A DNA stretch of 64,000 nucleotides from Gamarada debralockiae (GCA_002803225.1 NXFV01001886.1:1-64000), one strand, 5' to 3'; positions 10,948 through 21,985 are shown, numbered from the stretch's first letter. Notes: a model not told the origin generated them from the sequence alone. Program-made: numbers and translations.

Positions 10948-11736
10948 TAAGGCTGCCGGTAGGTAATCAGAATATAATCGGAGGGTCACAATATATTTTC
11001 ATTTTATGACTAGAACTGATCTCTGTCCTTCCCCCGAAGGCTAAAGGACAAGGTGCTTATATCTATAATGTCAGGCAGGTAATCGTAAGGCGACGTCATA
11101 TCGCTCACATGTAAGAATGGCCTAATGTTGGGCCGTGCCCCAGCACGTGACTTCTAATGTCACCACCTGACAGAATCCCTAAACGAAATCGCCAACGGAA
11201 TCGCCAATGACCACAACCGTGACAGTATCCGTCCTGTAATTAAGGGAGACTCGAACGCTCAGCTCTGTGCCCCGCTTTTATGCCTAATGCGGCCGTAATC
11301 AAGGGAGAGCTTGGGGCTATTCGAGGCCGAATCAAAGGAACTTAGTCGCAGGTGATCTGCACTAAGTCTCTCTTCCATAGCTTGGGTTCTAACCCATCAC
11401 ATAGTGACTAGCAAACCCACTCCGCTATTATAACGTACGCTAGAATTTTTTTTGGTTGATCCTAAAGTATTATATCTAAAGAGATAGAGGTAGTGTATAA
11501 CCAAGGTAACAAAGGCAACAAAGATTGACACAATAAAGACCTGAGCAACTAGAGTTATATACAAAGGGCTATACAATACGGATTAGGCAACAAGGGACGG
11601 CATAACATGAGTCACAAAGAAGTAGTGACAAAGGCAGGAACAGTCTAAGGGAACAGGAGTTACGGACTTAGTATTTATAGAAGCATTAGGACCCACCTAG
11701 ATAGTCAAGAATCAATCAACCCAAACAGTTACCCCA

Positions 11737-11931
11737 TGTGACGGCGGGATCGATGCCAAGGTCTAAAGCGCGGAGTTCAAAGATCACAGTGTATAATAAA
11801 ATACTAAGCTATAGAAAGGAAGGAAAGGAAAGAGGGTAAGCCTCGACTTTTATAGTACTGGGGTCGACCCCTGCACGACCATCCACTGGTTCCAGCCGCA
11901 AACCGATCATGTGATGGTGCCCGCCATCACA
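11737..11931 (+). mobile_element. Solo LTR, 195 bp, second copy of the same family
   Basis: It begins TGTGACGGCGGGATCGATG and ends CCCGCCATCACA, with the perfect 5-bp duplication CCCCA on both sides (11732-11736 and 11932-11936). Compared with the copy at 10257 the differences in the first 80 bp are mostly C/T and G/A transitions, the pattern expected from repeat-induced point mutation. Confidence 0.85.
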
Positions 11932-12835
11932 CCCCATACTATTGCAATAGCAGTACGTATCACTGGAATGATACCAACAGGCAGGGATGTTGATTTAAGT
12001 ATAGGCTATTGTAATAAGATAAAATAAGAGTATACTGTAGTGCCTTCAACTTAGCCGTAGCTAAAGTTGAAGGTCCTGTATCCAGGCCAAATCCAGGCCC
12101 AAATATTATGGTACCAAATTTCACGTGACTTCGGGCTTTTGATTGGTTGGTTTCACGTAATATTGCACGTGTTCCAGTCACGTGACTTCTGAAGTCTGAT
12201 TGGCCATATCGTTAGCTTTAAAAAAAATTGGAAAAATACATCGCGATACTTGGGAGGGTCACGAGAATTGAAAAAAGTTGAAGGCCGATTGTGCATGGTA
12301 GTGCACACTGGATAGGGATTTTGCTAGTGCTCTTAGTTCAGGTGACTACTGTCACATCGTTGCGTCCTCAGGCCAACGGCTCTAGCTTGGCTAGCAATAT
12401 AAGACGTCGTGCCTTACGTATAAATCGTCGTATTAATCTAATAATTATTCTGAGTTCTTATTCTTATAGGTTTATTTTGATTCTTTTGTTACCTAAGCTA
12501 CTTTTTATGTTTTTATTTATTAGACTATGTTCCATATTACGATCCCGCTACCCTTCCCACGCATCTTCGCGCCTATACATGGTCCGTCATCTATATAAGC
12601 ATCTATACCCATTACACTAAGATTAGATTATTTCCAAGAATACTTTAAGTATGCTTATTTCGGATCCCTCTTCTCGAGTCGCACAACGCTAGTAATCCAG
12701 CCTTGTAATTTGCGGCCCCCGCCGCTCATCTTACTTTATTCGCTACCGAGATTGACTGAAAGGTTTCCTCAAGGCAGCTGCTGCCTTTCAAGAAACTTGA
12801 ATCTTCCGATAATTTGCACCAGGAACCTCTTTACA

Positions 12836-14944
12836 ATGTCTGATGATTCAGACCAAAGTTGCAGTCGGACCTGCCAAATCAGTTTCTGGATCTATATTGG
12901 CTTTGTAGGATGCGTTGGGATAATTCTGTGCGGGGGTATCAGCTGGGCTACCTGGTGCGAGGTAAAAGTACGGCTCTATGAACGTTCGATTCTCGCACGA
13001 TGGAAACTACCCTTACCCGGCTTACACCTTTGCAAGTTCTGCCAAGATCTAAAGCATGGCTCCAAAGATCGTAGGCTTCAGCATTACGATGAGTTTCAGA
13101 GTCTTGAAAAGTCCGGGCAGCAGGGGTGCTGGTGTTGTTGGATTGTCAGCAACCAATTCGCAAGGTCAATAGAGGACCACGATATTCCGCCTATTACTTC
13201 TGACCCAAGGCATCTCAAAATTCCTCACTTCCTGTTGTGGTTTGCAGAGCAGACATGGACAGAGACTGGATATCTTGACCATTTGCGGCAAATTGGTACG
13301 TATCACTCACACGTACCGTTACTTCATAGTTTTATTGACGTTGCAAAAGATTACTTTGAGTACGTCTTTAAGACTCGCCCTCGACCCTGCGAAACAAATC
13401 CATCATCTGAGGCTAGCTTTTGCCTTATCAAAAGCTGGCTTGAGCTTTGCAACCTTCAACATCGATGCTATCAGGGTGTTGGATTCAAAAATCCCACTAG
13501 GTTGATCGATGTCAGTGCAGAACAGCCGTGCCTTGTCAACACAAGTAACGATCAAGGGCCTTACATAGCTCTAAGTCATTGTTGGGGAGAGATACAACCA
13601 ATCACCACGACGACATCTAGCATCAACACTCACGTCGAGGGCATCCCGTTTGATACGCTGTCCAAGATGTTTCAAGACGCAGTTCGCATTACGCGGCGGC
13701 TAAACATAAAGTATCTCTGGATTGACTCACTATGCATTGTCCAGGATTCCGAGGAGGATTGGGCAAGAGAAGCAGCTCAAATGGGAGACATCTATCGACA
13801 TGCTTTCCTTACCATCTTCGCTCTCGATTCCAAAAACTGTCACGAAGGCATCCTTGTTCAAAGATCACCAGTCGCACTTGATGGGGTTAGCAGCATCGCA
13901 GAAAATGACAATTCCAATGCAGCATTCGCTAGGACGGAACACGGACGGCACAAGAAGGATATCTTAAAAGCCTCTCCACTTTGCAAAAGAGGATGGGTGG
14001 TTCAGGAACGGCTTTTATCACCGCGAATCTTGTACTACAGCGCCGAGGAGATGTTCTGGGAATGCCTCGAATGTACAGCCAGAGAAAGTGAAATCGGAGT
14101 CAAAGCATATCAACCAGTGCCGTATGTCCACCAGCGCTACGAATGTGCAGATGTAAAGAACAGGCTCATCCTACCTCCGGGACCGAATCCATCGCTGCCG
14201 ATATCGCCACCTTTGGATTGGCATATCATCGCCGTAGAATACACCCGTTGCCACCTGACAAAACAAACAGATAAGCTCCTAGCACTCTCTGGTTTGGCTT
14301 CCATCTTTAGCGCCAATACGGGATATACATATCTTGCTGGGATCTGGAAGGAGGATTTTCGAGACGGCCTATTGTGGTATGTTGAGCCAACCGAACACAC
14401 CGAGAACCAGCAAACAGAAATAGCGTCCCGTGGGCCATCGTGGTCATGGATGTCACTGGATTCTCCGATTCTGTATGCCACAACCCAAGACGGCAGCCAT
14501 CCGCCGCCACATTCATGGAATGACATCAAGCTTCTCGACTGTAATGTTCAACTCCTGAGCATCCATACCTTCGGTCAAATTAAAAGCGCTTCAGTCACAG
14601 TAGAAGCACTTTTCCAGCCTTTCTGGTACCAACACTGTACAGGCTCAAAACACCCATATATCCATGATATTAACGGGAACAAACTAGATTCTTTCTGCCT
14701 TGATAGGACCAAGGATGATTCGGCGACTAAGAAATCTTGTGCAGGGCTCTGGGTCACTCAGAGACAGTTCCAGATCCGCGATTGCGAAGTCACCAACCCG
14801 CCGACCTTCACTTGGTCGTATTTTTTGGTTGTTGTTCCAGACACATCATCCGAAAAGTCTTGGAGACGCATTGGGCTAGGTCGTACTCTTCGAGGAGATG
14901 AAATATTTACAGGGTGCTCAAGAGTAGAAATTCATATTATATAG
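12836..14944 (+). CDS. HET-domain (heterokaryon incompatibility) protein, intact, single exon
   Basis: 702 aa from the ATG at 12836, chosen for its good context (TTACAATGTC); the open frame extends upstream but without an ATG. Residues about 15-37 form one transmembrane segment (FWIYIGFVGCVGIILCGGIS). The HET domain runs from YIALSHCWG (Tyr243) through YLWIDSLCIVQDSEEDW and MGDIYRHAFLTIFA. The third conserved block, RGWVVQERLLSPRILYYS, starts at Arg385, and GPSWSWMS follows in the C-terminal half. HET proteins mediate non-self recognition and cell death when unlike strains fuse; many are orphan members without known partners. The frame is intact and its base composition normal, although both flanks are AT-rich transposon debris. 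A TATATAAG-like box lies near 12592. It may be a functional gene or a recent arrival. Confidence 0.88.
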   Translation: MSDDSDQSCSRTCQISFWIYIGFVGCVGIILCGGISWATWCEVKVRLYERSILARWKLPLPGLHLCKFCQDLKHGSKDRRLQHYDEFQSLEKSGQQGCWCCWIVSNQFARSIEDHDIPPITSDPRHLKIPHFLLWFAEQTWTETGYLDHLRQIGTYHSHVPLLHSFIDVAKDYFEYVFKTRPRPCETNPSSEASFCLIKSWLELCNLQHRCYQGVGFKNPTRLIDVSAEQPCLVNTSNDQGPYIALSHCWGEIQPITTTTSSINTHVEGIPFDTLSKMFQDAVRITRRLNIKYLWIDSLCIVQDSEEDWAREAAQMGDIYRHAFLTIFALDSKNCHEGILVQRSPVALDGVSSIAENDNSNAAFARTEHGRHKKDILKASPLCKRGWVVQERLLSPRILYYSAEEMFWECLECTARESEIGVKAYQPVPYVHQRYECADVKNRLILPPGPNPSLPISPPLDWHIIAVEYTRCHLTKQTDKLLALSGLASIFSANTGYTYLAGIWKEDFRDGLLWYVEPTEHTENQQTEIASRGPSWSWMSLDSPILYATTQDGSHPPPHSWNDIKLLDCNVQLLSIHTFGQIKSASVTVEALFQPFWYQHCTGSKHPYIHDINGNKLDSFCLDRTKDDSATKKSCAGLWVTQRQFQIRDCEVTNPPTFTWSYFLVVVPDTSSEKSWRRIGLGRTLRGDEIFTGCSRVEIHII

Positions 14945-15387
14945 TTCTTCATATTCCTTCCTTTTTTTTTAAAAAAAAAAAGAAAGAAAGAAAGAAAAAA
15001 GGATTGTAGTGGGGTGAAATGTAGTACAGTACACGTGATCTACACGTGACCAATTTTGGTGTATATATTGCAGCTTTTGACCTCTCTACTCCTGACTTCT
15101 CAAGTATCCTAAGTACGAGTTTGAATCTTTTGTTCCTTAGTCTAAGTCTTGTATTAGCAGCCGCCTTCCCGCCTTTATTAATTATTATTAGTTATTTAAT
15201 AAGCTATATAAATTAAGCAAGGCACCCCTTTTAATTATAGTATAACTATAGTGTAACTGCAGTTACACTACCTCTACTACAGTTTAATTGCCCTTATACT
15301 ATACTATACTATGGACTTTATAAACTACACTACTACAATAGCACCGCGGCGGCACTGGACTGAGATCGCGCTATTAACAACCCTGCT
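14945..15387. other. Non-coding sequence downstream of the HET gene
   Basis: An A-rich tract follows the stop codon. Two CACGTGA-type motifs lie near 15032-15050, similar to several CACGTGAC motifs upstream of the gene at about 12120-12190. Nothing else is supported. Confidence 0.3.
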
Positions 15388-15475
15388 CAGGGACTACTCA
15401 GGGCTGCTTAGCCAGCTCAGGTGAGCTGGCTGAACCGAGGGTGAACCGAGAGCGATTAGCGCCTGAGTAGAAGCG
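15388..15475. repeat. GC-rich degenerate repeat related to 8219-8345
   Basis: Contains CTGAACCGAGGGTGAACCGAG and GCCTGAGTAGAAGC, close to phrases of the repeat at 8219-8345. The shared wording at both sides of the HET region suggests a common origin. Confidence 0.35.
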
Positions 15476-15790
15476 GCCATGCCTACTAACCGAAATATGG
15501 AACAAAGATTGAAAGATTAGAGTTGAACTACGGAGATAGGTAAACCCTAGCAACCCTATTAAAAAAGAAGCAAGGAAAATGTAACTATCGTGAAACTACT
15601 TAAAAATAATATAGAAAATACTTTACCTTTTTATTATAGTTAGCTTTGAAATATAATTATAAACAAGAACAGCCTTAAATTGACATGAACAATAGATGTA
15701 AAAGTAAGTAGGAGAGGCTATCTGTTAGCTTTATATATAGACTAGCGCATCGCGTTATGTGATTAAGCTCTAGGTAATGCACTACTGTTA

Positions 15791-16525
15791 CATACAGATA
15801 GAGTATATATATAGATAGAGTATGCGTACGGATGGAGTATGTGTATGAATGGAGTATGTATATAAATAGAGTATGCATACGGATGGAGTATGCGTACAGA
15901 TGGAATATGCATATAGATGGAGTATACATACGCATAGAGTATGCGTACGTATGTGTATAGATGGATTATGTATATAGATGGAGTATATGTACAGATGGAG
16001 TATACGTACGGATGGAGTATGCGTACAAATGGAATATGCATATAGATAGAGTATATATACAGATAGAGTATACGCAGGGATGGACTCTATCTATACATAT
16101 AAAGTATATATATGGATAGAGTATGTGTATGGATGGAGTATATATACAAATAGAGTATGTGTATAGATAGAATATACGTACGCATGGAGTATACATACAG
16201 ATAGAGTATATGTACAGGTGGAGTATGCGTACGCATAAAGTATGCATACAGATAGAGTATATATATGCATGGAGTATACATACGGATGGAGTATATATAT
16301 AGATGGAGTAAGCGTATAGATGGAGTATACATACATATAGAGTATGCGTACGTATGTGTATAGATGGATTATGTATATAGATGGAGTATACGTACGGATG
16401 GACTCTATCTGTACGCATAAAGTATGCATACAGATAGAGTATGCGTACGGATGGAGTATATATACAGATAGAGAGTATATATAGATGGAGTATGCGTACA
16501 GATAGAGTATGTGTATAAATGGATA
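15791..16525. repeat. 17-bp minisatellite, about 43 units
   Basis: The unit is about GATGGAGTATGCGTACR with frequent A/G and C/T variants. Because 17 is not a multiple of three and the unit lacks stops on the minus strand, all three minus frames stay open and read the same 17-residue Tyr/Ile/His-rich period. These open frames are therefore a by-product of the repeat and not evidence of a gene. Blocks of units are themselves duplicated: the string GTATGTGTATAGATGGATT occurs near 15951 and again near 16352. Confidence 0.9.
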
Positions 16526-16627
16526 TACTAAAATAGTATATATATTTAGCTTTTAAATATAAAGTTCACTAAATCTTAAGCTCTATTATACTAGCAGGAA
16601 CACCCCTCTACTTTCCTCTCCTATCTA

Positions 16628-16914
16628 GTTTCCAATGAATGAGCCGGTTTCGGGGTCACCTGACCTCAAAACCTGGAGAGGAAGGTTGGACGATCCGGTC
16701 ATTTGCAAGTTGACCCACCATTCTGCGTCAGAAAGAGTGTATGGGTGGAGGATGGAGATGAGGTGGAGATGCACTTCCGGGATCGAGAGGATTGATTGAA
16801 CGGTACTTGTATCAGTGGGATAGAATTCGGCCAGGTAGATCGGGGTGGAAGAGGATGTTTGGAGAAGGATGTATGGCTTTCCCAAGGAGGTGTGCTCGAG
16901 TTTGTATTTGTCAT
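16628..16914 (-). pseudogene. GNAT acetyltransferase, N-terminal half
   Basis: The minus strand encodes LGKPYILLQTSSSTPIYLAE, then LHPYTLSDAEWWVNLQ and LRSGDPETGSFIGN, the first half of a RimJ/RimL-type GNAT domain. It breaks off exactly at AAC (16628-16630), where the repeat block begins. The continuation VSLMSAD lies at 7854 and below, in the same phase. The true start codon is not clear: the frame runs upstream of 16914 without an in-frame ATG nearby, so a first exon may lie further up. Confidence 0.75.
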
Positions 16915-17641
16915 CGGGGCCAGAAAGTTGTGAGGTCCATATTTGCGGTTCTCTTGAGATGGATTTGTTTGATGAGCGGTCGGGCAGTGTTTTTATGTTC
17001 GTCGGATGAGTCAGAGCACAATGGACTGGAACCCGTATAACATATGGCCGACTTTGATGTTAATTTTAGGTTCCCAGGCAATATGTCACACTTTCCTGTT
17101 CGAGTCAAATTGCTCTGCATGACTGCAAGCTCTCTTTCTTGCACCATAAATCTTCGGGACAATATTGTACCGAGGCACTCGGTCAATTGCTGTTTTCAGC
17201 GATCTGAAATTTTCTTGTCAAGTTGAAAAGTCAAGAGACATTAGATTGACGGAAGCTTTATATGACAAGGAACTCAGATCTTATGGCAGAGGCTATGAGT
17301 GGGGGAAACATCTCACAATTTGAAGTCCGACCAGCCCCGACATTTCTCATCCCTTCCTCGAAAGTATTCAGCAAATTTGAAAGGAACAGCTTTCAGCTAA
17401 TCTCTGATGTTATCCGAATGAATTGACAGTCTCGCCATGGTGAGAATTTCTCAAGCTAAGTATCGTTTTGTAATCTCCGAGGCACTCAAAGCAAAACTCG
17501 TGGCTTGCACTTGATGCATATATTTACGCGGTTCAAGTCAGTTGAGCTCCATTGCTGGCGTCTTGACTCGAAATAATATACGAACTTCCTGAAGCTATGT
17601 CTGAAGCTGTTCTGAATCTCGAATGTGGCTAAGAGTCTTTT
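16915..17641. other. No clear gene
   Basis: May hold the first exon and promoter of the disrupted GNAT gene and the 3' region of the RBR gene. Nothing specific is supported. Confidence 0.35.
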
Positions 17642-18976
17642 TCATAATCTCCAACATCTGTGGCCATAAGCCCAAACATTGCGGCACTTCCAGCAAAACT
17701 GCTGTCTACACTTGATGCCTAAAAGCGAATGGTCTCAGAAATCCCCATGAAAATACCAAAAAATGGCTAAATCGGAAATAGACGTCGAAAAAGGACAGGG
17801 GATCTCACAAGTCATATGCGCACAGCCGTCTTTCTTCTCGATCGGCCAATTGCATCCTGGCCCTGGACACACTTTGCAAAGGTGCCTAATAGTTTTCAAC
17901 GATGCTTCTTCCTGTCGTTGTTTCTTCAGAATATCATCTTTGAGCTTCTTCTGTCGTGCAGCTGCATCGCGAAGACGCTTAGCATCTGCTTCGGCCTCTC
18001 TGGTGGTGACAGAGGTATTCAGACTAGGTGGTGATGTGGAGATATTTGAAGGGGGCAATGAATGAATCGTTCGGGATGAAAACGAAATCAGCGGATGCTG
18101 TTGGAACAGTCGGGATAATCGAGTTCTCCAAATGTTGCCTTCAGCTTTTTCCTGGATCATGAAGCTCTCGGTCTTGGCTGCGAGTTTATCGTACTGGCCG
18201 CAAGTAAAGCTCTCATGCCAGGGGACTCTGTGTGTGAAGCATGACCTGGCATGGCACGCCTCACATTGCACAATTGGTTGGTTATTTCCATCCTCATGGT
18301 ACTGGCCTGATGGGCATTCGAGGCACCATACGAAGTAAGGTGAAGCTGACAAGGCTGCTCGTGTACTTAGAAAGTCATAGCTGGGGATCTTGTTAGCTTC
18401 TTCTTCATGGCGTTCAGAAAGTCATCTCTTACTGCATGAAAGTTTCAGAGTCTGCAAAAGCCTGTACGTCTTGATAGCTTAATTGTGAGGAACACTCGGG
18501 ACAAGATATTAAGTCCCAAATCTTATTTTCGTGGTCGCTCTTGATCGATCTCTGCATGCAAGACAGACAGCTTGAAGGTTCGTGATTGCACCCGGTTGAT
18601 ATCCTGCGGTTGGGGAAATCGGCAAATGGAAGTTCTTCGAGGCAGATCTCGCACTGCCGGATTTCAAGTGATGTTGGGATCTCCACAACTTTGACGGCTG
18701 CTGAAGCTAGTTCGGACGATGCGGTTGGGATTGCAGTTGGTGGTTGAGGGAATGAGCTACGTAGGCTGAAGCCCTTGTCAGCAATATTGACATGACTTTT
18801 GTCGGATATACGAACTCAAATATTTCATTGAGGTCTTGAAAAAGAGCATCAATCCTGGAATCCCACAACGACACATCAGGGCGTCGTGAGCCTGATGGAG
18901 GTAGAGGGAGGTTGTTTGAGTTCATGAAAACGGTGGCATCCTCCGCCAACCTCGAGTCAGTGTGTCCAAAGTCCAT
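17642..18976 (-). CDS. RBR-type (RING-IBR-RING) E3 ubiquitin ligase
   Basis: The first RING is CEICLEELPF...GCNHEPSSCLSCM...CPEC. The IBR is FVWCLECPSGQYHEDG...CEACHARSCFTHRVPWH. A coiled coil rich in Arg, Lys, Glu and Ala follows. The second RING ends GCAHMTCIKCRQQFCWKC, and the Cys of DGCAHM is the expected thioester-forming residue. RBR ligases receive ubiquitin from an E2 on that Cys and pass it to substrate. Supported introns are 18432-18381 (52 nt) and 17808-17719 (90 nt). The second one is needed to complete RING2, which then ends at the TGA in 17644-17642. Upstream, the frame encoding RING1 has no ATG. An exon starting at 18976 (MDFGHTDSRLAEDATVF) probably supplies the N-terminus, but the joining intron near 18780-18815 could not be placed with confidence. 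Domain call firm, N-terminus uncertain. Confidence 0.8.
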
Positions 18977-19985
18977 GAAGATGAAGTAGTCGAATTTGCT
19001 CGCAAGGTTGGATTTCGGCCCAGAGTGAAAGAGCCGAGGACATGAATTTCGAGTGAGTATAAGGATAGTCTCCAACGCTGGGGGAATTAAACTGCGAAGC
19101 TCGACACGGTTTTCCCTGATCACGCGGCCGTGAGATAAATCTCTTGAGAAAGTGAAAAGTTCGAAGTATTGAATACTGAGGTCAATTTTTGAATTTAGAT
19201 GCGGGGCAGGGACAGACGGAGAATCAAGGACGTTCACGTTACACAGCCTCAGCCTTATTGGTAGTCGTCTGCCTCCTCACTGAACTCGGAGAAACTCAAA
19301 ATAGTTGACGCTGAGGAGTAGCGAGGCCGTTTTTACTGAATACTGTTTCTCCCGGAGCTCTTGAAATGCATCTTTTTGCCCTTTGCGCTGTTCTTGGCCT
19401 AGAGATCATGGAAGAACGAACTTCAAAATGCCGAGGCGAAGCACATTCTCAGGACTATCAGGACTACGCCCCAACGTCTGCCTAGCGACAGGGAGGAAGA
19501 GACAACTAGCCCAAAGAAATAACGATCTGTCCAGTAGGAGTTTTTCGGATAATCAATCAGGGTGTGACGTGTCCATCACCTGATGGTTGTGGAACAAGTC
19601 TTTCGTAAATTTGCATACTCACCGAGCCACGCGGAAAGTCCCTCAGCCTCCACTAGACTAAAATACTAGCCAATCCTCCTGTCAGTAACCTCCCGTCCAA
19701 TCAGTAGCAGTAGAATCGGCGTAAAGTAATATCAAGAGGAAAAGATAAAAAGCTTCCGTAGTCAAATTCTGAAGTCTTCTCACTCCTATTTTATCGCAAA
19801 ATTGATATAAGTAGCGTGAGGCTAAGTTGTTACAACTTAAATTGTGAAAGTGATGTCTAGATGATTGTTCCTAGCTCTTCGTAGGATTTAGATTTGTTCT
19901 CTGCCTACCAAGAGGGATCAGCCGCAATTCGAGCCGCTCCTATTCTGGACCACAAAGTAATAGTCGCAGAGAATCACAGTGACTA
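18977..19985. other. No clear gene
   Basis: Probable upstream region of the RBR gene. Short frames on both strands carry no recognisable domain. Confidence 0.35.
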
Positions 19986-20767
19986 TCAGCACTCCCAGTA
20001 TGATGAGAGTGGTAAGGGTACTCTCATAATATCGCGGTGGTTTGATGTAGGTGTAACTGACAGCCAGTCCATCGAGTTGGCCGCAAGCGTTCTGCATGGG
20101 ATTTCCATTGCACGTCGAGGGAGTTCAACCGAGTTTTTATATACCCAAGTCGACATCAGTGGGGTCAAAGAATTTACTCCGATGGCGATGAAGACGACGC
20201 CGGTGATTTTTGGCCCAGCTGAGTCAGAGGCCAAGAGAAGAATGAGGAATCCAATGAGGGCAAGAAGTGGACATCGGCACCGTCAGAAGCTGGCTGTGTT
20301 CTCGATTGTAGCCCAAGCCGTTGAGGATCGATGGAAGAACGTTGTCATATCCAGATGCCGTCCAGATGACGAAAAAAAAATATGAGACACATCCAATACA
20401 GCTGTGGTTGATAAAATACACTCATGGCTTCCGCTCGGGTAAGTTTAGCTCTAGGAGTGCTGCGAGCTCGTTGTGTGCGATGAATGATCATCTCTTTCTC
20501 TTCAGGTGTAAAGAGCTTCTTGGCGTGCTCCAGCGTGGGTAAGTAAGCTAGGTCAAAAACATCCTGAAGACACTTGGAAAGAGATCCTTGACAAGGAACA
20601 AAAGCTGCCAAGCCTTGAAATGCGAATGGAGGTCCGTTTGAATTCCGAAAGCGATGAGAACATTTCGTCGTTGGGTAAGCCCATTTTGGAGTTCCTGAGA
20701 AGGGATTGATTGGTGATGAGGGTAGAGGGTCTGTACGCATGGTATGCTGGTATCGTCTCAAGATCAC
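19986..20767 (-). pseudogene. MFS transporter remnant (allantoate permease / Dal5-like)
   Basis: Minus-strand pieces in different frames resemble the Dal5/Tna1 group. LFTPEEKEMIIHR matches the cytosolic loop of these permeases. LPSILNGLGYNREHSQLLTVP and ITGVVFIAIGVNSLTPLMSTW match transmembrane helices of the second half. The pieces are separated by frame changes and stops that short introns do not obviously repair, for example between QLLTVP and LLALIGFLILLLAS near 20255. The first six helices are not found. I read this as a decayed gene. The alternative is a real gene with several introns that I failed to place. Confidence 0.5.
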
Positions 20768-21100
20768 TTAGATGGCACGGCTCTCCTTATATCCACGGAA
20801 GACGACGGAGTGTAAATCTCGAATCGTCTTCTAAAATTCGCATCTCACGGTTCTCCCTTCAGATAACGTACCTCGCAGATGCAACATTGCTACATCCGAC
20901 AACGACCAAGATCTGTAAAACCTTGCGCGCTCATTCCTTTCCAGCCACTTAGAAACCTAGATTGAAGTAGAAACGAGAAAACGCAGTCCAGAAACCCAAA
21001 AAACCTAAATTAAAAAAATAAAAATAAATTCAAATCGTTATCCGGAAAGCACGAAGTTGGTACCTGACAAGCTTCGTGGAGAGCATCCTGAGGAAACATT

Positions 21101-21985
21101 TTAAAGCATGATGAGAGTCACACCGGATATCCCTTTTCGGTTTGGATAGAATTCGTAGTTTGAGGCGATGTACGTCAAAACGGTAGATTTCGCAACTTCG
21201 ATGTTTCGCAATTGCGAAAGTGGCGTACCTAATAGATTTGAGAGTATAGCTTTGCCATTGAAATTGCTTTGGTGCCTTAGTGCAGTCCAATTGTGGTCTT
21301 GCCATACAACTTCACAGTTCTGAACACCTGCAATGCAACCAGGTCGATGAAGATGATAGGGCCACCGAGCGATGTGAGGAAACGAATGGATAAGATAAGA
21401 CAACTGATTTTCAGGTCCTCCGTCGAGTCTGCAATTCATAAAATGAAACCTTCCCACCGGCACAGATGAGTAGTGGCTCTCCTCATTCGCCCGAGAGTTC
21501 CTGCTATCGGAACACCAGGAGTATTCGAATGTCCGCATCATGTTAACGGGAATTTTCACCATCGACCACGCCAAACCAGAGTTCCTAAAAGAACTCGGTC
21601 TTGTCGGCAAAAATTAATTTGGGTGTTATGGGAGTCATTTGCCGATGGATAAATCCTAATCCCTACTTAATTCTAACTGCATTTTGACCTTGGTAAGAAT
21701 ATCGTCTTCCCAGCTCTTCACGCCACTCTGCACCATTATCTAGGTAAGTTCCGATGAACTCGCAGAGGGAGTCTGATGGTCTTCCCTCAAAAGTATCCAC
21801 GAGGTCTTTCAGCTCGATAAAAATAGAGCCGTCCTGGGATTACAGGTACACGTGTCCCAAGAGATCGACAGGAATTGTCTTAATGAATTTCTCAAGAACA
21901 TAGGAGATCAAGATTATTCTCTTATTAGTCGGAAAAGCTACTTGTAGTCGAAGGTACTCATTTCTGACCACTGATAGGCATTGAA
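21101..21985 (-). other. Unrecognised coding-like fragments
   Basis: Two minus-strand stretches look protein-coding but match no family known to me. One (21101-21610) has a Cys- and Trp-containing sequence (YSWCSDSRN, CEVVWQDHNW) without an ATG at its upstream end. The other reads ELKDLVDTFEGRPSDSLCEF to a TAG at 21663-21665. Its upstream extension (LEKFIKTIPVDLLGHVYL) is in the same frame but separated by a TAA. Probably gene relics. Confidence 0.3.

Larger units (their letters stand above)
7858..16627. mobile_element. 8.8-kb repeat-rich insertion splitting the GNAT gene, carrying a HET gene
   Basis: The block lies between the two halves of one acetyltransferase gene. GTT is present at both edges (7855-7857 and 16628-16630); removing one copy plus the block gives an uninterrupted coding sequence in phase. 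Inside are a TIR element with a nested solo LTR, another solo LTR, AT-rich segments, GC-rich degenerate repeats, a 17-bp minisatellite and one intact HET-domain gene. The two ends share no obvious terminal inverted or direct repeats. No transposase, tyrosine recombinase or helicase is recognisable. It may therefore be a composite of several insertions or a non-autonomous cargo-bearing unit. That it is one mobile unit is inference; the split of the host gene is seen in the sequence. Confidence 0.6.

Noticed and set aside
11340..11450. tRNA-like sequence (GGGTTCTAACCC with flanking stems)
   Set aside because: No complete cloverleaf could be built on either strand.
12710..12835. 42-residue N-terminal extension of the HET protein
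   Set aside because: It starts at a TTG, has no ATG, and the first ATG at 12836 has a good context.
15675..16429. Several minus-strand reading frames rich in Tyr, His and Ile
   Set aside because: They are by-products of the 17-bp minisatellite, which lacks stops in all minus frames. Composition and period follow the DNA repeat.
7858..16627. Starship-type giant element
   Set aside because: No tyrosine-recombinase captain gene is visible and the block is far too small, with no matching terminal structure.
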